Origin: a virus
Direction: 5' to 3' (one strand)
Length of the DNA: 30,875 bases
Virus record (IMG/VR): IMGVR_UViG_3300032315_000352
Coordinates: 1-30,875 of that record
Below are positions 21,423 to 28,566 of the stretch, one piece after another (the stretch's first letter is position 1; the number at the start of each line of letters is the position of its first letter). A program made the position numbers and the translations under genes. The notes below the pieces were generated by a model. It ran no database searches. It was given only the letters and a program-made list of their open reading frames with translations, and was not told where the DNA came from.

Positions 21423-22946
21423 CTAAACAAAGAACTGCGGAACTACTTGTTCGATACTACCAACAGTCGCACGGTCAACGGCCATGATAGCCGCCACAGC
21501 CGCGTCAATCTTCCGAGGACTGTTAGGGTTTTCTTTCTTCACATGCGGCCCGGCCGGAGTGAGTTTCGTCATCGTGTTATCCAAATGGCGAGCTAACAGC
21601 GGGTCTGCGTCGTGAACTATCCCACCCGCCACGACCGCGTCGTAAAACTTTGCACACGCTTTGATCATGCGCGAAGGTGACTGCGGAAACTCAACAACCG
21701 GCCAACCTTGATCCTCGAGCGCCTGCATCGACCTCTGCCAACGGAACGGGTCACACACGATCTCGCGCACCCGGTAACGCTGGCACGCCTCCACGATCGT
21801 CGCTTCGACCTCGGCAATGTCCACCCGCCAGTCGTCGCCGTCTTGCGCCAAATCCTTTTCCCACGCCTTCACCAAAAACACTTGGATAGGTTCGTCGTCG
21901 CGCTGCACAACCGCCCCCACGATCGCCGTACAGTCACCCGAATACGAACCATCAAACCCGAGCACGATCTCGGCACCGTCAGGCACGTCAAGAGCAACCT
22001 CCGACGCGCACTCATTCCACGCCCCACCCGGCAACCACGACACCGCCGACGACACCCACTGATTCAGCCGCTTGGTACGAAACTCCGGCTCAGGTGTGCG
22101 CTTCACCGCAGACTCAAAATCCGACGCGGCCACGAGGTCGTCAAAACCCGGATTCGCAATCTGCCACGCCTCACGAGACCGAAAATCCATCCCCTCAGGT
22201 GCCTCCCACCACGCCATGAAAAACGCAGGGTCGTCAATCTCGCCCGACGCAACCTTCTTCCCGTACTGATACAAGCCATAACAAACCGAGTCGCGGCCCG
22301 TCGAATCAGACTTCACACCCGCCGTCGTAATTGCCACAAGCTGCCCGATCTTGCCACGGTTACCCATAGCCAACGAAAACACATCAAACAAGGTGCGGTC
22401 TCGGTGCGCATGCAACTCATCCATAATCACGCGAGAAGGGTTGAGACCTTCTTTTGAGTACGCCTCAGCCGAAACAACTTTGAACACTGATTGCGTCGAA
22501 GGCACATATAGCGAGTCTTTGTACATCGTCACCAGCTCGGAAAGTTCCGACGCTTCCACCATGCGCCGAGCCTCACCAAAGACAATGCGCGCCTGCTCCT
22601 TCTCCGCAGCAACCGCGATTACTTCGCCACCTTGCACGCCTTCGCCAATCAAAGAATAAAGACCGATAGCGGCAGAGCTGAGTGCCGACTTGCCATTTTT
22701 GCGCGGCATCCCAATCAGCGCCGTCTGTGCCACCAAACCCCTGTTCTCGTCTCGCGCATACAAATGCTCAAGCAAAGACTTCTGCCACGATCGCAACCGC
22801 AACGCAGAACCCGCAAGACCTGCAATCCCATCCTTACCAACCGACCCAAACAACTCCGCAAACTGTGCCGCGTACCGACCACTACCCCTACGCATCGCCG
22901 CCTCATCAACCGGAGTCAAATATGCCGGCGGCCAACTACTCGCCAT
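21423..22946 (-). CDS. Terminase large subunit
   Basis: This 507-residue protein carries Walker A (GMPRKNGKS, residues 79-87), Walker B (VIMDEL, 173-178), a coupling motif (AITTAGV), and nuclease-domain acidic residues beginning at GFDGSYSGD near 331. It powers DNA packaging and cuts the genome. ATG 22946 has GGAG about 10 nt upstream and overlaps the small-subunit gene by 11 nt; a longer start at 23003 would run deeper into that gene. Full length for the family. Confidence 0.95.
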   Translation of the reverse strand: MASSWPPAYLTPVDEAAMRRGSGRYAAQFAELFGSVGKDGIAGLAGSALRLRSWQKSLLEHLYARDENRGLVAQTALIGMPRKNGKSALSSAAIGLYSLIGEGVQGGEVIAVAAEKEQARIVFGEARRMVEASELSELVTMYKDSLYVPSTQSVFKVVSAEAYSKEGLNPSRVIMDELHAHRDRTLFDVFSLAMGNRGKIGQLVAITTAGVKSDSTGRDSVCYGLYQYGKKVASGEIDDPAFFMAWWEAPEGMDFRSREAWQIANPGFDDLVAASDFESAVKRTPEPEFRTKRLNQWVSSAVSWLPGGAWNECASEVALDVPDGAEIVLGFDGSYSGDCTAIVGAVVQRDDEPIQVFLVKAWEKDLAQDGDDWRVDIAEVEATIVEACQRYRVREIVCDPFRWQRSMQALEDQGWPVVEFPQSPSRMIKACAKFYDAVVAGGIVHDADPLLARHLDNTMTKLTPAGPHVKKENPNSPRKIDAAVAAIMAVDRATVGSIEQVVPQFFV

Positions 22947-23367
22947 TACGTTGACGCTCCATAAACTCTTGCAAAGCCGACTTCTTGACCTCAGCCACCC
23001 CAAGTTTCATACGATCTGCGGGAGTAAAACCAAGCAACGACAAAGCCTGCCGAATTGATTTTTCTAGCTCGCGCAACGCAGCACGTTCACGCCACGCGCC
23101 AGGATCATCCATGACCATTGAGCGCAAGACCTCTCGCTCGTCAAATTGTTCACACGTCATAAGCAACAAATCCGCATCGGTAATGTCACTGATCCACATG
23201 CGCCCGACCTGCCACGCCTTCGACCACAACGCCGAACCCGCCGCGCCAAGATATCGCTCAGGCTCTGGCGTGCCCACTGCTTCCGGCAACGCAATCACAA
23301 CCGGGCCAGGGTTGTAGTGCTTTGAACCAGTCTTGCGTTTGACCTCGGCCGGCTTTTCGTTACTCAA
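22936..23367 (-). CDS. Terminase small subunit (P27-like)
   Basis: This 143-residue protein opens with a disordered basic stretch, then PERYLGAAGSALWSKAWQVG and LLLMTCEQFDEREVLRSMV and ends LLGFTPADRMKLGV, the P27-like small terminase pattern. It binds the packaging start site and hands DNA to the large subunit. TTG 23367 has AAGGG at 8 nt and overlaps the HNH stop by 8 nt. Confidence 0.85.
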   Translation of the reverse strand: MSNEKPAEVKRKTGSKHYNPGPVVIALPEAVGTPEPERYLGAAGSALWSKAWQVGRMWISDITDADLLLMTCEQFDEREVLRSMVMDDPGAWRERAALRELEKSIRQALSLLGFTPADRMKLGVAEVKKSALQEFMERQRNGE

Positions 23368-24097
23368 CGCGGTTACCCTTCAACGAATTGCATCGATGGT
23401 GCGCGAGCTGCACGTTTTCCAAAGTGTCTTGCCCACCTTTAGAAATCGGCAATATGTGATCCACAGTCGGCCCTTCCGGGTGCCTCCCGGACAGCGAACG
23501 GTCAACGGGTTTCCCGCACAATTGACAAAGCCAGCGGTCACGGTCGCCAATGTCCATGATGCGAATGGGCTGCGCTCCGACTACGCCTCGGCGCATCGTG
23601 TTCTTCCGCCGATAGTTAGCCCGACGCGCCTCGAGCTTGCACGTCTCGTGATACCTGCGCCCGCCAGTCAAAGACCTCGGCACGACAATATCGTTCTTAC
23701 ACCAAGCGCACGTCAGAACTTTAGTTGGTGGCAAATTTTGACGCATGATTCGCTCGCGCTCGCGCATAGAACGACGCACCCATTCAGCCCGACAAGTTTT
23801 GCTACCGCAAGTCATGCTGTCCTTACGTTGCGTTTCGTAATCTTCGCCGCAAATCTTGCACTTCATTGAAAGCGGGTCGGGCCGTTTTAGCGCGCTGCGC
23901 AACCGATCTTTGCACGAGTTATTGCAGTACTTCTTGCGCGTGCCACCGAGCAAATCGAGCTCCACGCGCTTACCGCAATACCGGCACTCCACCAACGCTT
24001 TGGGCTTCACGCGGCATTCCGCACTGCAATAAACCCTCACCCGGCCTCGATTGCCCAGCGCGTGAAACTCAACGCCGCACCTCTTGCAATTTCGCAT
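23360..24097 (-). CDS. HNH endonuclease with tandem zinc ribbons
   Basis: Cys pairs at 4/7, 24/28, 38/41, 58/62, 80/83, 97/102 and 130/133 with His150/Cys153 form at least three, probably four, zinc-ribbon-like modules. The HNH core is CQLCGKPV (191-194 Cys pair), TVDHILPISKGG and NVQLAHHRCNSLKGN. It lies directly before the terminase, where HNH partners stimulate cos cleavage in several phages. ATG 24097 has no Shine-Dalgarno but TACACT plus 6 nt before it. It may recognise the packaging site, by inference. Confidence 0.9.
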   Translation of the reverse strand: MRNCKRCGVEFHALGNRGRVRVYCSAECRVKPKALVECRYCGKRVELDLLGGTRKKYCNNSCKDRLRSALKRPDPLSMKCKICGEDYETQRKDSMTCGSKTCRAEWVRRSMRERERIMRQNLPPTKVLTCAWCKNDIVVPRSLTGGRRYHETCKLEARRANYRRKNTMRRGVVGAQPIRIMDIGDRDRWLCQLCGKPVDRSLSGRHPEGPTVDHILPISKGGQDTLENVQLAHHRCNSLKGNRVE

Positions 24098-24109
24098 GTA
24101 AGTAGTGTA
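24098..24109 (-). promoter_or_regulatory. Promoter P3 -10 element, probably leaderless
   Basis: TACACT (minus, 24109-24104), then ACTTAC, then ATG 24097. It matches P2 exactly in the hexamer and spacing. No convincing -35 at 17 nt; TTGACC is present but too near. Confidence 0.55.
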
Positions 24110-24197
24110 CCGGGCGCAAGGTCAATCCGTACCAAAAACGGGTCAGCGCCGACCACATGCACAGAAGGCTTGGCTGAGGGGTGACCTCGTGAAGCGT

Positions 24198-24239
24198 TGG
24201 CAGAAAAGACCCCACCCCCATGAGTGCCACCGGGGGGTG
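24198..24239 (-). terminator. GC-rich hairpin: terminator and/or cos-site candidate
   Basis: CACCCCC (24213-24219 on plus) pairs with GGGGGTG (24233-24239) over a 13-nt loop, immediately after the small HNH stop. On the minus strand a TCTTTTCT tail follows. It may end the upstream operon, but it also lies between an HNH gene and the terminase block, where cos ends of actinophages often map. The 144-bp gap 24098-24241 holds no gene I can support. Confidence 0.5.
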
Positions 24240-24241
24240 CG

Positions 24242-24574
24242 TCAGCGGCTTAGTGGCTTGTTGCCTCGTCGTGCGTTGCATGACCGGTGGGCGGGGGCAA
24301 GTTGTGATGTTGGATCGCCTGCAATCAGGTGGTCGGCTTGCCATGGGTCGCCAGGTATGGCCCCCCTGCCGCATAGGTGACATGCGATTGCGTTGTTGCG
24401 TATCCATTGCGCTTGGCGTTTGTAGGCCGAAGTGTAGAGGGCTGCTTTGCGTGCTTTGCGTTCTGGTGTGTTTTGTCTTGCGGCTTTGGCTTGGTCGTGT
24501 GCTTGTTGGTGTGTTGGGCATCGGGTTGACCGTGAGAGTGTGCCGCATTCGATGCAGGGTTTATTGAAGGTCAT
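24242..24574 (-). CDS. Small HNH endonuclease
   Basis: This 110-residue protein has CIECGTLSRSTRCPTH near the start and an HNH core with CHLCGRGAIPGDPWQADHLI and APAHRSCNARRGN, typical of packaging-linked HNH proteins near terminases. It could nick DNA at the cos site with terminase. ATG 24574 follows AAGG at 6 nt and overlaps the glycosyltransferase by 14 nt. The basic helical middle (about 25-55) may contact DNA. Confidence 0.9.
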   Translation of the reverse strand: MTFNKPCIECGTLSRSTRCPTHQQAHDQAKAARQNTPERKARKAALYTSAYKRQAQWIRNNAIACHLCGRGAIPGDPWQADHLIAGDPTSQLAPAHRSCNARRGNKPLSR

Positions 24575-25637
24575 TGACGGCCTTAGCGAAGGTGGCTTGG
24601 ATTGCAGGCCATGAAAGTTCTGCGCCTTGTTCTCGTGCGAGCTGTGATTGTGTTGCCCAGTCGTTTGACATGGCGCGTATCTTCTCGGGCAGGTCTCCGA
24701 TGGTCGTGATGGTGATGCCGCGTGTGTCGTATCCTCGAGCGCCGAGCGGAGTTGTTACGACGGGCAGGCCGTGCGCGAGTGCTCGACTGACCTTCAAGTG
24801 TGTTCCGGAACCGTGCGTGGTGAGCGTCACAAACGCGTGCGCTGTGTTGAATAGGTGGTCTCGTTGCTCGTCAGTGACATGCCCGTGAAGGGTGACGTTG
24901 TCGGCAGGGTTTTGCACATAGTCGGCACACCCGCCGATGATGTGGATTTCGTAGTCGGGAAGCAGTACGGCTTGGCTTGCAAGCAGTTGTGCTGCGGCAA
25001 TGTTCGGGTTATACACCGAGCCAATAAAGATGAGGTTGCAGGTTGTGCCGTCGCTTATCGTTTCCGGTAAATCGGTGCCGTTCGGAATGTGCAACATGGG
25101 TGCGGTTGGGTTGAACAGTTTTCGTAATGCTTGCGCGTCACTCTCCGACGCATAGGTGATGAGGTCGGCGCGTTCGACCGCGCGCCGTTCAAGATTTGCT
25201 ACCAGCTCGACGTCGAAGCTGCGCGGGTATTGCTGTTGAGTGTTTAGCGTTTCGCAGTTTGCCGCATCGAGTACGAGTCGTGCCGAGTCCGGTACGAAGT
25301 CGATCAACCACGGATGCTCCATCACGATCACGTCAGGCTCGAGCTCGGCGACCTGTGCGCGCAGGTCTCCGAGGTCGCCCTTCACCAACATCGGCATAGG
25401 GTCGAAGGTTGCCACCCCGTTTTGCAGTAACCGCTCTGCCTTGTTCCGAGCTGCCGCAGGTGCCGCCACTACTCGGTAGTCAATGTCGCCGACCTGTTGC
25501 CGGTTGTTGTTGCCGTGCCAGTCGATCGCAAACGTGATGATCTTGCCGAGCGCCGCAAACAATTTGAAGGTGCGTTCTGTGCCGCCCGATTGTGCCGGCA
25601 GAAACGGCCACGGCGCTAAGCCAACAATGCGCGTCAC
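24561..25637 (-). CDS. GT-B (GT4-like) glycosyltransferase, second locus
   Basis: This 358-residue protein has PWPFLPAQSGGTERTFKLFA near the start, CETLNTQQQYPRSF, LHIPNGTDLPE at the domain linker and FVTLTTHGSGTHLKVSRALA with TTPLGARGYD in the donor domain. It is a complete GT-B enzyme in the accessory region, separate from the capsid-linked cassette. GTG 25637 overlaps the 42-residue gene stop as GTGA. Function may be virion or host glycan modification; donor unknown. Confidence 0.87.
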   Translation of the reverse strand: MTRIVGLAPWPFLPAQSGGTERTFKLFAALGKIITFAIDWHGNNNRQQVGDIDYRVVAAPAAARNKAERLLQNGVATFDPMPMLVKGDLGDLRAQVAELEPDVIVMEHPWLIDFVPDSARLVLDAANCETLNTQQQYPRSFDVELVANLERRAVERADLITYASESDAQALRKLFNPTAPMLHIPNGTDLPETISDGTTCNLIFIGSVYNPNIAAAQLLASQAVLLPDYEIHIIGGCADYVQNPADNVTLHGHVTDEQRDHLFNTAHAFVTLTTHGSGTHLKVSRALAHGLPVVTTPLGARGYDTRGITITTIGDLPEKIRAMSNDWATQSQLAREQGAELSWPAIQATFAKAVNDLQ

Positions 25638-25762
25638 AGGATCGACTTTCCGAACTCGAGCAGCCGTTGCCGCATGGTCTCGTCAAGTTGGTCTGCCACT
25701 GTTCCCCAATTGTCGGTGCGTGGTGTTTCTTCTTGCCCATTGTCGGCAGGTTTGTTACTCAT
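25634..25762 (-). CDS. Small hypothetical protein (42 aa)
   Basis: A strong GGAGGG precedes ATG 25762, which overlaps the zinc-ribbon gene stop as ATGA; the stop overlaps GTG 25637. The sequence is polar at first (SNKPADNGQEETPRTDNW) then an amphipathic helix. No family recognised. Confidence 0.72.
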   Translation of the reverse strand: MSNKPADNGQEETPRTDNWGTVADQLDETMRQRLLEFGKSIL

Positions 25763-25863
25763 TCAACCCTCCACGGTTGGTCACAGGAACGGCACAGCCA
25801 CACTCCAGCGTGCGAAGTCATCGGCAAGCCACACGAACACGTCTTAGCCGATATGACGCTCAC
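25759..25863 (-). CDS. Tiny zinc-ribbon protein (34 aa)
   Basis: GTG 25863 overlaps the metallophosphoesterase stop as GTGA, and the stop overlaps the next ATG. Two Cys pairs, CSCG and CRSC, spaced like a minimal zinc ribbon (about residues 9-28). Function unknown; may be an adaptor for the metallophosphoesterase. Confidence 0.7.
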   Translation of the reverse strand: MSVISAKTCSCGLPMTSHAGVWLCRSCDQPWRVE

Positions 25864-27017
25864 AGGATCACCAGACTGCCCAGGTCAAACCCGTTTGCGT
25901 CAACGTCGAACACCAGCAAGCCAGGGTCGGAGTCTCGGCCTCGGATCTGTCGGAACCAGTCGGAACCGTTGTCGAGTGTTGGTGCGCCGAGTGCCCATCG
26001 TTGCCGCCCGGTCACAGGGTTTCGCCCTGCCACGTTTGCCGAGAACGAGTGATAGTGGCCGTGAATGAGCACGTCAACCGATGCGACCGACTGCGCTCCG
26101 AACGTTTGCCGCTCCCACCAAGTCACCGACTGACCAGGGGCGAATTGATTACCGTGAACCATGCCCACACGAGTGCCGCCAACATCAACCGCCACAGACT
26201 CGTCGTACGGTGCGGGGTAATGCCAGGTGACCTTGAGGTTCTGTCCCTCAACAATTTTCTGTACTTGCCGATGCACGAACAGGCCGAGGTCGTCTTGCGG
26301 GTTGCCGAGGTTCTGTTTCCCGTTACGCCATGCCGTGTGATTTGACGGAACCGCCGCAACATCAACCGGCCCAAACGTGTGCATCAGTTCAATGAACTTG
26401 TACAACTCAACCCCGTAAGCATCCATCTGCTGCGCCAACGACAGATCGTTGGTGAACATCGGATTGCCGCCACTCTCGAAGCCTTCAAAGCCATCACCGG
26501 CATCTGTAAGTAACAGGCGGCTGGGCTTACGTTTAGCCAACAACGGCTGAAGCAATGCCCGCTTTTCTGCGAGACGTGCAAGAAGTTCCGGAGTGCCACC
26601 CCTGCGGCCTGTCTTGCCGATCTGCGGATCAGCAAACACGACGACCGTTGTTCGACCTTGGGAAGAATGTTTGCGCGTAACTGGCTTACGGGAAGGTTTA
26701 CTTGCCTCCGCATACAAAGCAGGCAGGTCGATCGTTTCCAGTCGCCGGCGAAACCGTGCCCGATACGAATACAGGTTTACGATGTCGCGGTCGCCGTCAG
26801 CCGTGCGCGCAGATTGTTGCCATTGCGACATGCGTACTGTGTCGCCGACGATCTCGAACAGCTCGGAGTCGAGACCGAACCGAGCGAAAATGTGTGTCCA
26901 GTCGGTCAGCGGTTCGGTTGTGCGAATGTTGGTGAACTCGCCACCGTCAGGGCCGACCTCGACTTGCCCGACCGGTTCTAACGGTTCAGCTGCGTTGCCG
27001 TGCTGTCTAAGCGACAC
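25860..27017 (-). CDS. Metallophosphoesterase
   Basis: This 385-residue protein has an N-terminal domain (about 1-115) then a calcineurin-like core: VVFADPQIG (Asp130), DAGDGFEGFE (174-175 GD), PSNHTAW (Asn226, His227), GMVHGN (His288) and IHGHYHS (320-323). The first motif has DPQ instead of DxH, and the GNHD motif reads SNHT, both seen in divergent phage members. It could be a nuclease or phosphatase. GTG 27017 follows AAGGA at 8 nt and overlaps the HTH gene by 11 nt. Confidence 0.87.
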   Translation of the reverse strand: MSLRQHGNAAEPLEPVGQVEVGPDGGEFTNIRTTEPLTDWTHIFARFGLDSELFEIVGDTVRMSQWQQSARTADGDRDIVNLYSYRARFRRRLETIDLPALYAEASKPSRKPVTRKHSSQGRTTVVVFADPQIGKTGRRGGTPELLARLAEKRALLQPLLAKRKPSRLLLTDAGDGFEGFESGGNPMFTNDLSLAQQMDAYGVELYKFIELMHTFGPVDVAAVPSNHTAWRNGKQNLGNPQDDLGLFVHRQVQKIVEGQNLKVTWHYPAPYDESVAVDVGGTRVGMVHGNQFAPGQSVTWWERQTFGAQSVASVDVLIHGHYHSFSANVAGRNPVTGRQRWALGAPTLDNGSDWFRQIRGRDSDPGLLVFDVDANGFDLGSLVIL

Positions 27018-27243
27018 AACGACAGTCCTTACGCCGATGCCGCCCGATGATGTTTGCGGAAACGTCTACATCGTTTGCGCGCAGCACTCGAGATATCCAA
27101 ATGTGTTTCCGGTTTTCGTCTGCAATGACCTCAACAAACCAGTTTAGGTCGTCGCCCTCGAGGGTTTCCATGAGTACGGCGACACCGCAGGGTACACCTG
27201 GACCCAGTTCTTCGGTTTGTTCTGCCTTCTCTCGGAAAGACAC
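27007..27243 (-). CDS. HTH DNA-binding protein (78 aa)
   Basis: After an N-terminal helix (SFREKAEQTEELGPGVPCGV), the end reads HIWISRVLRANDVDVSANI then GRHRRKDCRC, the HTH and basic Cys tail of small actinophage proteins usually found just upstream of a metallophosphoesterase. GTG 27243 is chosen because AGGGG lies 7 nt upstream and the preceding short gene ends 4 nt away; an in-frame GTG at 27300 would cover that gene. Confidence 0.75.
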   Translation of the reverse strand: MSFREKAEQTEELGPGVPCGVAVLMETLEGDDLNWFVEVIADENRKHIWISRVLRANDVDVSANIIGRHRRKDCRCVA

Positions 27244-27247
27244 GAGC

Positions 27248-27346
27248 TCACCCCTGTGCTGTCGTGGAAGTGTCAGATTGTTGCGCGGCCAGTATGACAC
27301 GCGGAGTCGTGATCTGCCCGGATTGTGCCGAGTAGCGGTCAGTCAT
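27248..27346 (-). CDS. Tiny polar protein (32 aa)
   Basis: ATG 27346 follows AAAGGAGG at good spacing and overlaps the RHH gene stop by 8 nt. The sequence is polar (SAQSGQITTPRVILAAQQ), no family. Support comes from the strong ribosome site and coupling. Its end sits 4 nt before the HTH start. Confidence 0.6.
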   Translation of the reverse strand: MTDRYSAQSGQITTPRVILAAQQSDTSTTAQG

Positions 27347-27506
27347 TGCGGGCCTCCTTTGCGTGCTTCTTCACATACGCCACAAGTGCAGCCCGGATCA
27401 CCTCGGACAGCAAATCGCCGCGAACCTCGGCAACCTGTTGCGCGTTCTGCCACAGCACCGAGGAGACCCGCACGCTACGGGCCTCCATCGGCTTGCGGAT
27501 GCTCAC
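27339..27506 (-). CDS. Ribbon-helix-helix regulator (55 aa)
   Basis: A strand RSVRVSSVLW is followed by two helices (QNAQQVAEVRG, LLSEVIRAALVAYVKK), the Arc/MetJ-like RHH layout that binds operators as dimers. GTG 27506 overlaps the previous stop as GTGA. It is probably a repressor of the early or accessory operon; the target is unknown. Confidence 0.78.
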   Translation of the reverse strand: MSIRKPMEARSVRVSSVLWQNAQQVAEVRGDLLSEVIRAALVAYVKKHAKEARND

Positions 27507-27637
27507 GCGGTCACCGACTCACAGGCAGACAGAATCTCGGCCATTGCCGCGTCGTAGTTGTCGTCGGTGTCGGGCAGGCCTCGCGCCTGCATGAGCGCAA
27601 GCGCGAGACGGTCTGCCTGCTGTTTCGTGGCGCTCAT
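27503..27637 (-). CDS. Small hypothetical protein (44 aa)
   Basis: An acidic, Ala-rich helical protein (TKQQADRLALALMQARGLPD, then AMAEILSACESV). ATG 27637 overlaps the upstream stop as ATGA, and its stop overlaps GTG 27506. Perhaps a partner of the RHH protein; no family recognised. Confidence 0.72.
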   Translation of the reverse strand: MSATKQQADRLALALMQARGLPDTDDNYDAAMAEILSACESVTA

Positions 27638-27798
27638 GCGGTCACCAGGGCTTCCAGTTGGGCCTCAAGCTTCCGACGATCCTGGCGGCAGATTTGAGCA
27701 AACCAACGCAGGCCCAAACGCTCGGCCTCGCGGGTGTGATTGCGAGCCGACTCGATCATGTCGCGCAGCTCTTGGGCGGTGTAGGTGTCGTTGTTCAT
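27634..27798 (-). CDS. Small helical protein (54 aa), operon leader
   Basis: Charged helix-forming sequence (YTAQELRDMIESARNHTREA, then RQDRRKLEAQLEALV). ATG 27798 has no ribosome site; a -10-like CATACT ends exactly 6 nt before it, with TTGCGT 17 nt further up, so the transcript is likely leaderless. A longer open frame to 27882 would use a non-coding stretch and lacks support. First gene of the accessory operon. Confidence 0.75.
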   Translation of the reverse strand: MNNDTYTAQELRDMIESARNHTREAERLGLRWFAQICRQDRRKLEAQLEALVTA

Positions 27799-27833
27799 GT
27801 GTCTAGTATGCACCCCGCGTATGACGAACGCAA
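27799..27833 (-). promoter_or_regulatory. Promoter P4, probably leaderless
   Basis: TTGCGT (minus, 27833-27828), 17-nt spacer, CATACT (27810-27805), AGACAC, then ATG 27798. It falls in the only non-coding gap after the SSB gene. Confidence 0.6.
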
Positions 27834-27850
27834 TACGAGACAGCAAGTTT

Positions 27851-28177
27851 CTAGAACGGAGTGTCGTTATCCGCCAACGCATTCACGACCGGAGCCGGAG
27901 CCTGCACACTGTCAAGGACCTCCACCTTCGGAAAGTTCACCGACACCTGCGCACGAGACTTCCCGTTGTACTCCTCAACCTTCCACGACAACAACCCCTC
28001 AACCTTCACCAACTGCCCAACCGCCAAACGCTGCGTCTCCGACGTACCCCACACCGTCACCCGATCCGGATATTGCGCACCATCACGAGTCACCGCAACC
28101 GTATACACCTGCCCGTTCTTGTACTGCGCCTCACGCTCAACCGTGCCAACAACCTGAACCCTCATGCCCTGCTTCAT
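27851..28177 (-). CDS. Single-stranded DNA-binding protein
   Basis: This 108-residue OB-fold protein begins RVQVVGTVEREAQY, has WGTSETQRLAVGQLVKVEG and ends DNDTPF, an acidic-Pro-Phe tip like that of SSBs, which recruits partner enzymes. It protects ssDNA in replication and recombination. ATG 28177 has GAGGG 6 nt upstream; ATG 28213, which overlaps the previous stop as ATGA, would add 12 residues and is the alternative. Confidence 0.88.
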   Translation of the reverse strand: MKQGMRVQVVGTVEREAQYKNGQVYTVAVTRDGAQYPDRVTVWGTSETQRLAVGQLVKVEGLLSWKVEEYNGKSRAQVSVNFPKVEVLDSVQAPAPVVNALADNDTPF

Positions 28178-28209
28178 CATGTTCCCTCTCGTTTTTTGGA
28201 TGATGTTAT

Positions 28210-28566
28210 TCATTTTGTAGATGTCGCATTGTTTGCAACAAGTAACGCAATCCGCAGCTGTGCCTCCGTGAACTTCGGTTGCGCCTTCACCTTTGGCACT
28301 CGTGCCGGCTTCTCTGCCACCTTCACAACCTCTACCGGAGCAACATACACACCCGGCACGAAATCGGCCCAGAATCGCACCACACGCTTGTCATGGGCGA
28401 ACATGACTTGACGTTGCCGACGGCACCCCGGTCTTTCGTTTGCGAGCTCGGCAGTGAACCGCATCCGTTCGCGCTCGAGCTCAACTTGATTGAGAGACGA
28501 GACAAACGCTCCCCACGCTTGCATGTTTGCATCGACAACATCGGGCCTATACGCAAAATCACTCAT
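28210..28566 (-). CDS. Hypothetical replication-region protein (118 aa)
   Basis: Helical, basic protein with NQVELERERMRFTAELANE in the middle and KVAEKPARVPKVKAQPKF before a final helix. ATG 28566 overlaps the DnaD-like gene stop as ATGA. Between replication protein and SSB, it may be a loader or accessory, but no motif confirms this. Confidence 0.75.
   Translation of the reverse strand: MSDFAYRPDVVDANMQAWGAFVSSLNQVELERERMRFTAELANERPGCRRQRQVMFAHDKRVVRFWADFVPGVYVAPVEVVKVAEKPARVPKVKAQPKFTEAQLRIALLVANNATSTK

Noticed and set aside
24098-24140. TTGACC as the -35 of P3
   Set aside because: It is only 10 nt from TACACT, too close for a normal sigma-70-type promoter.
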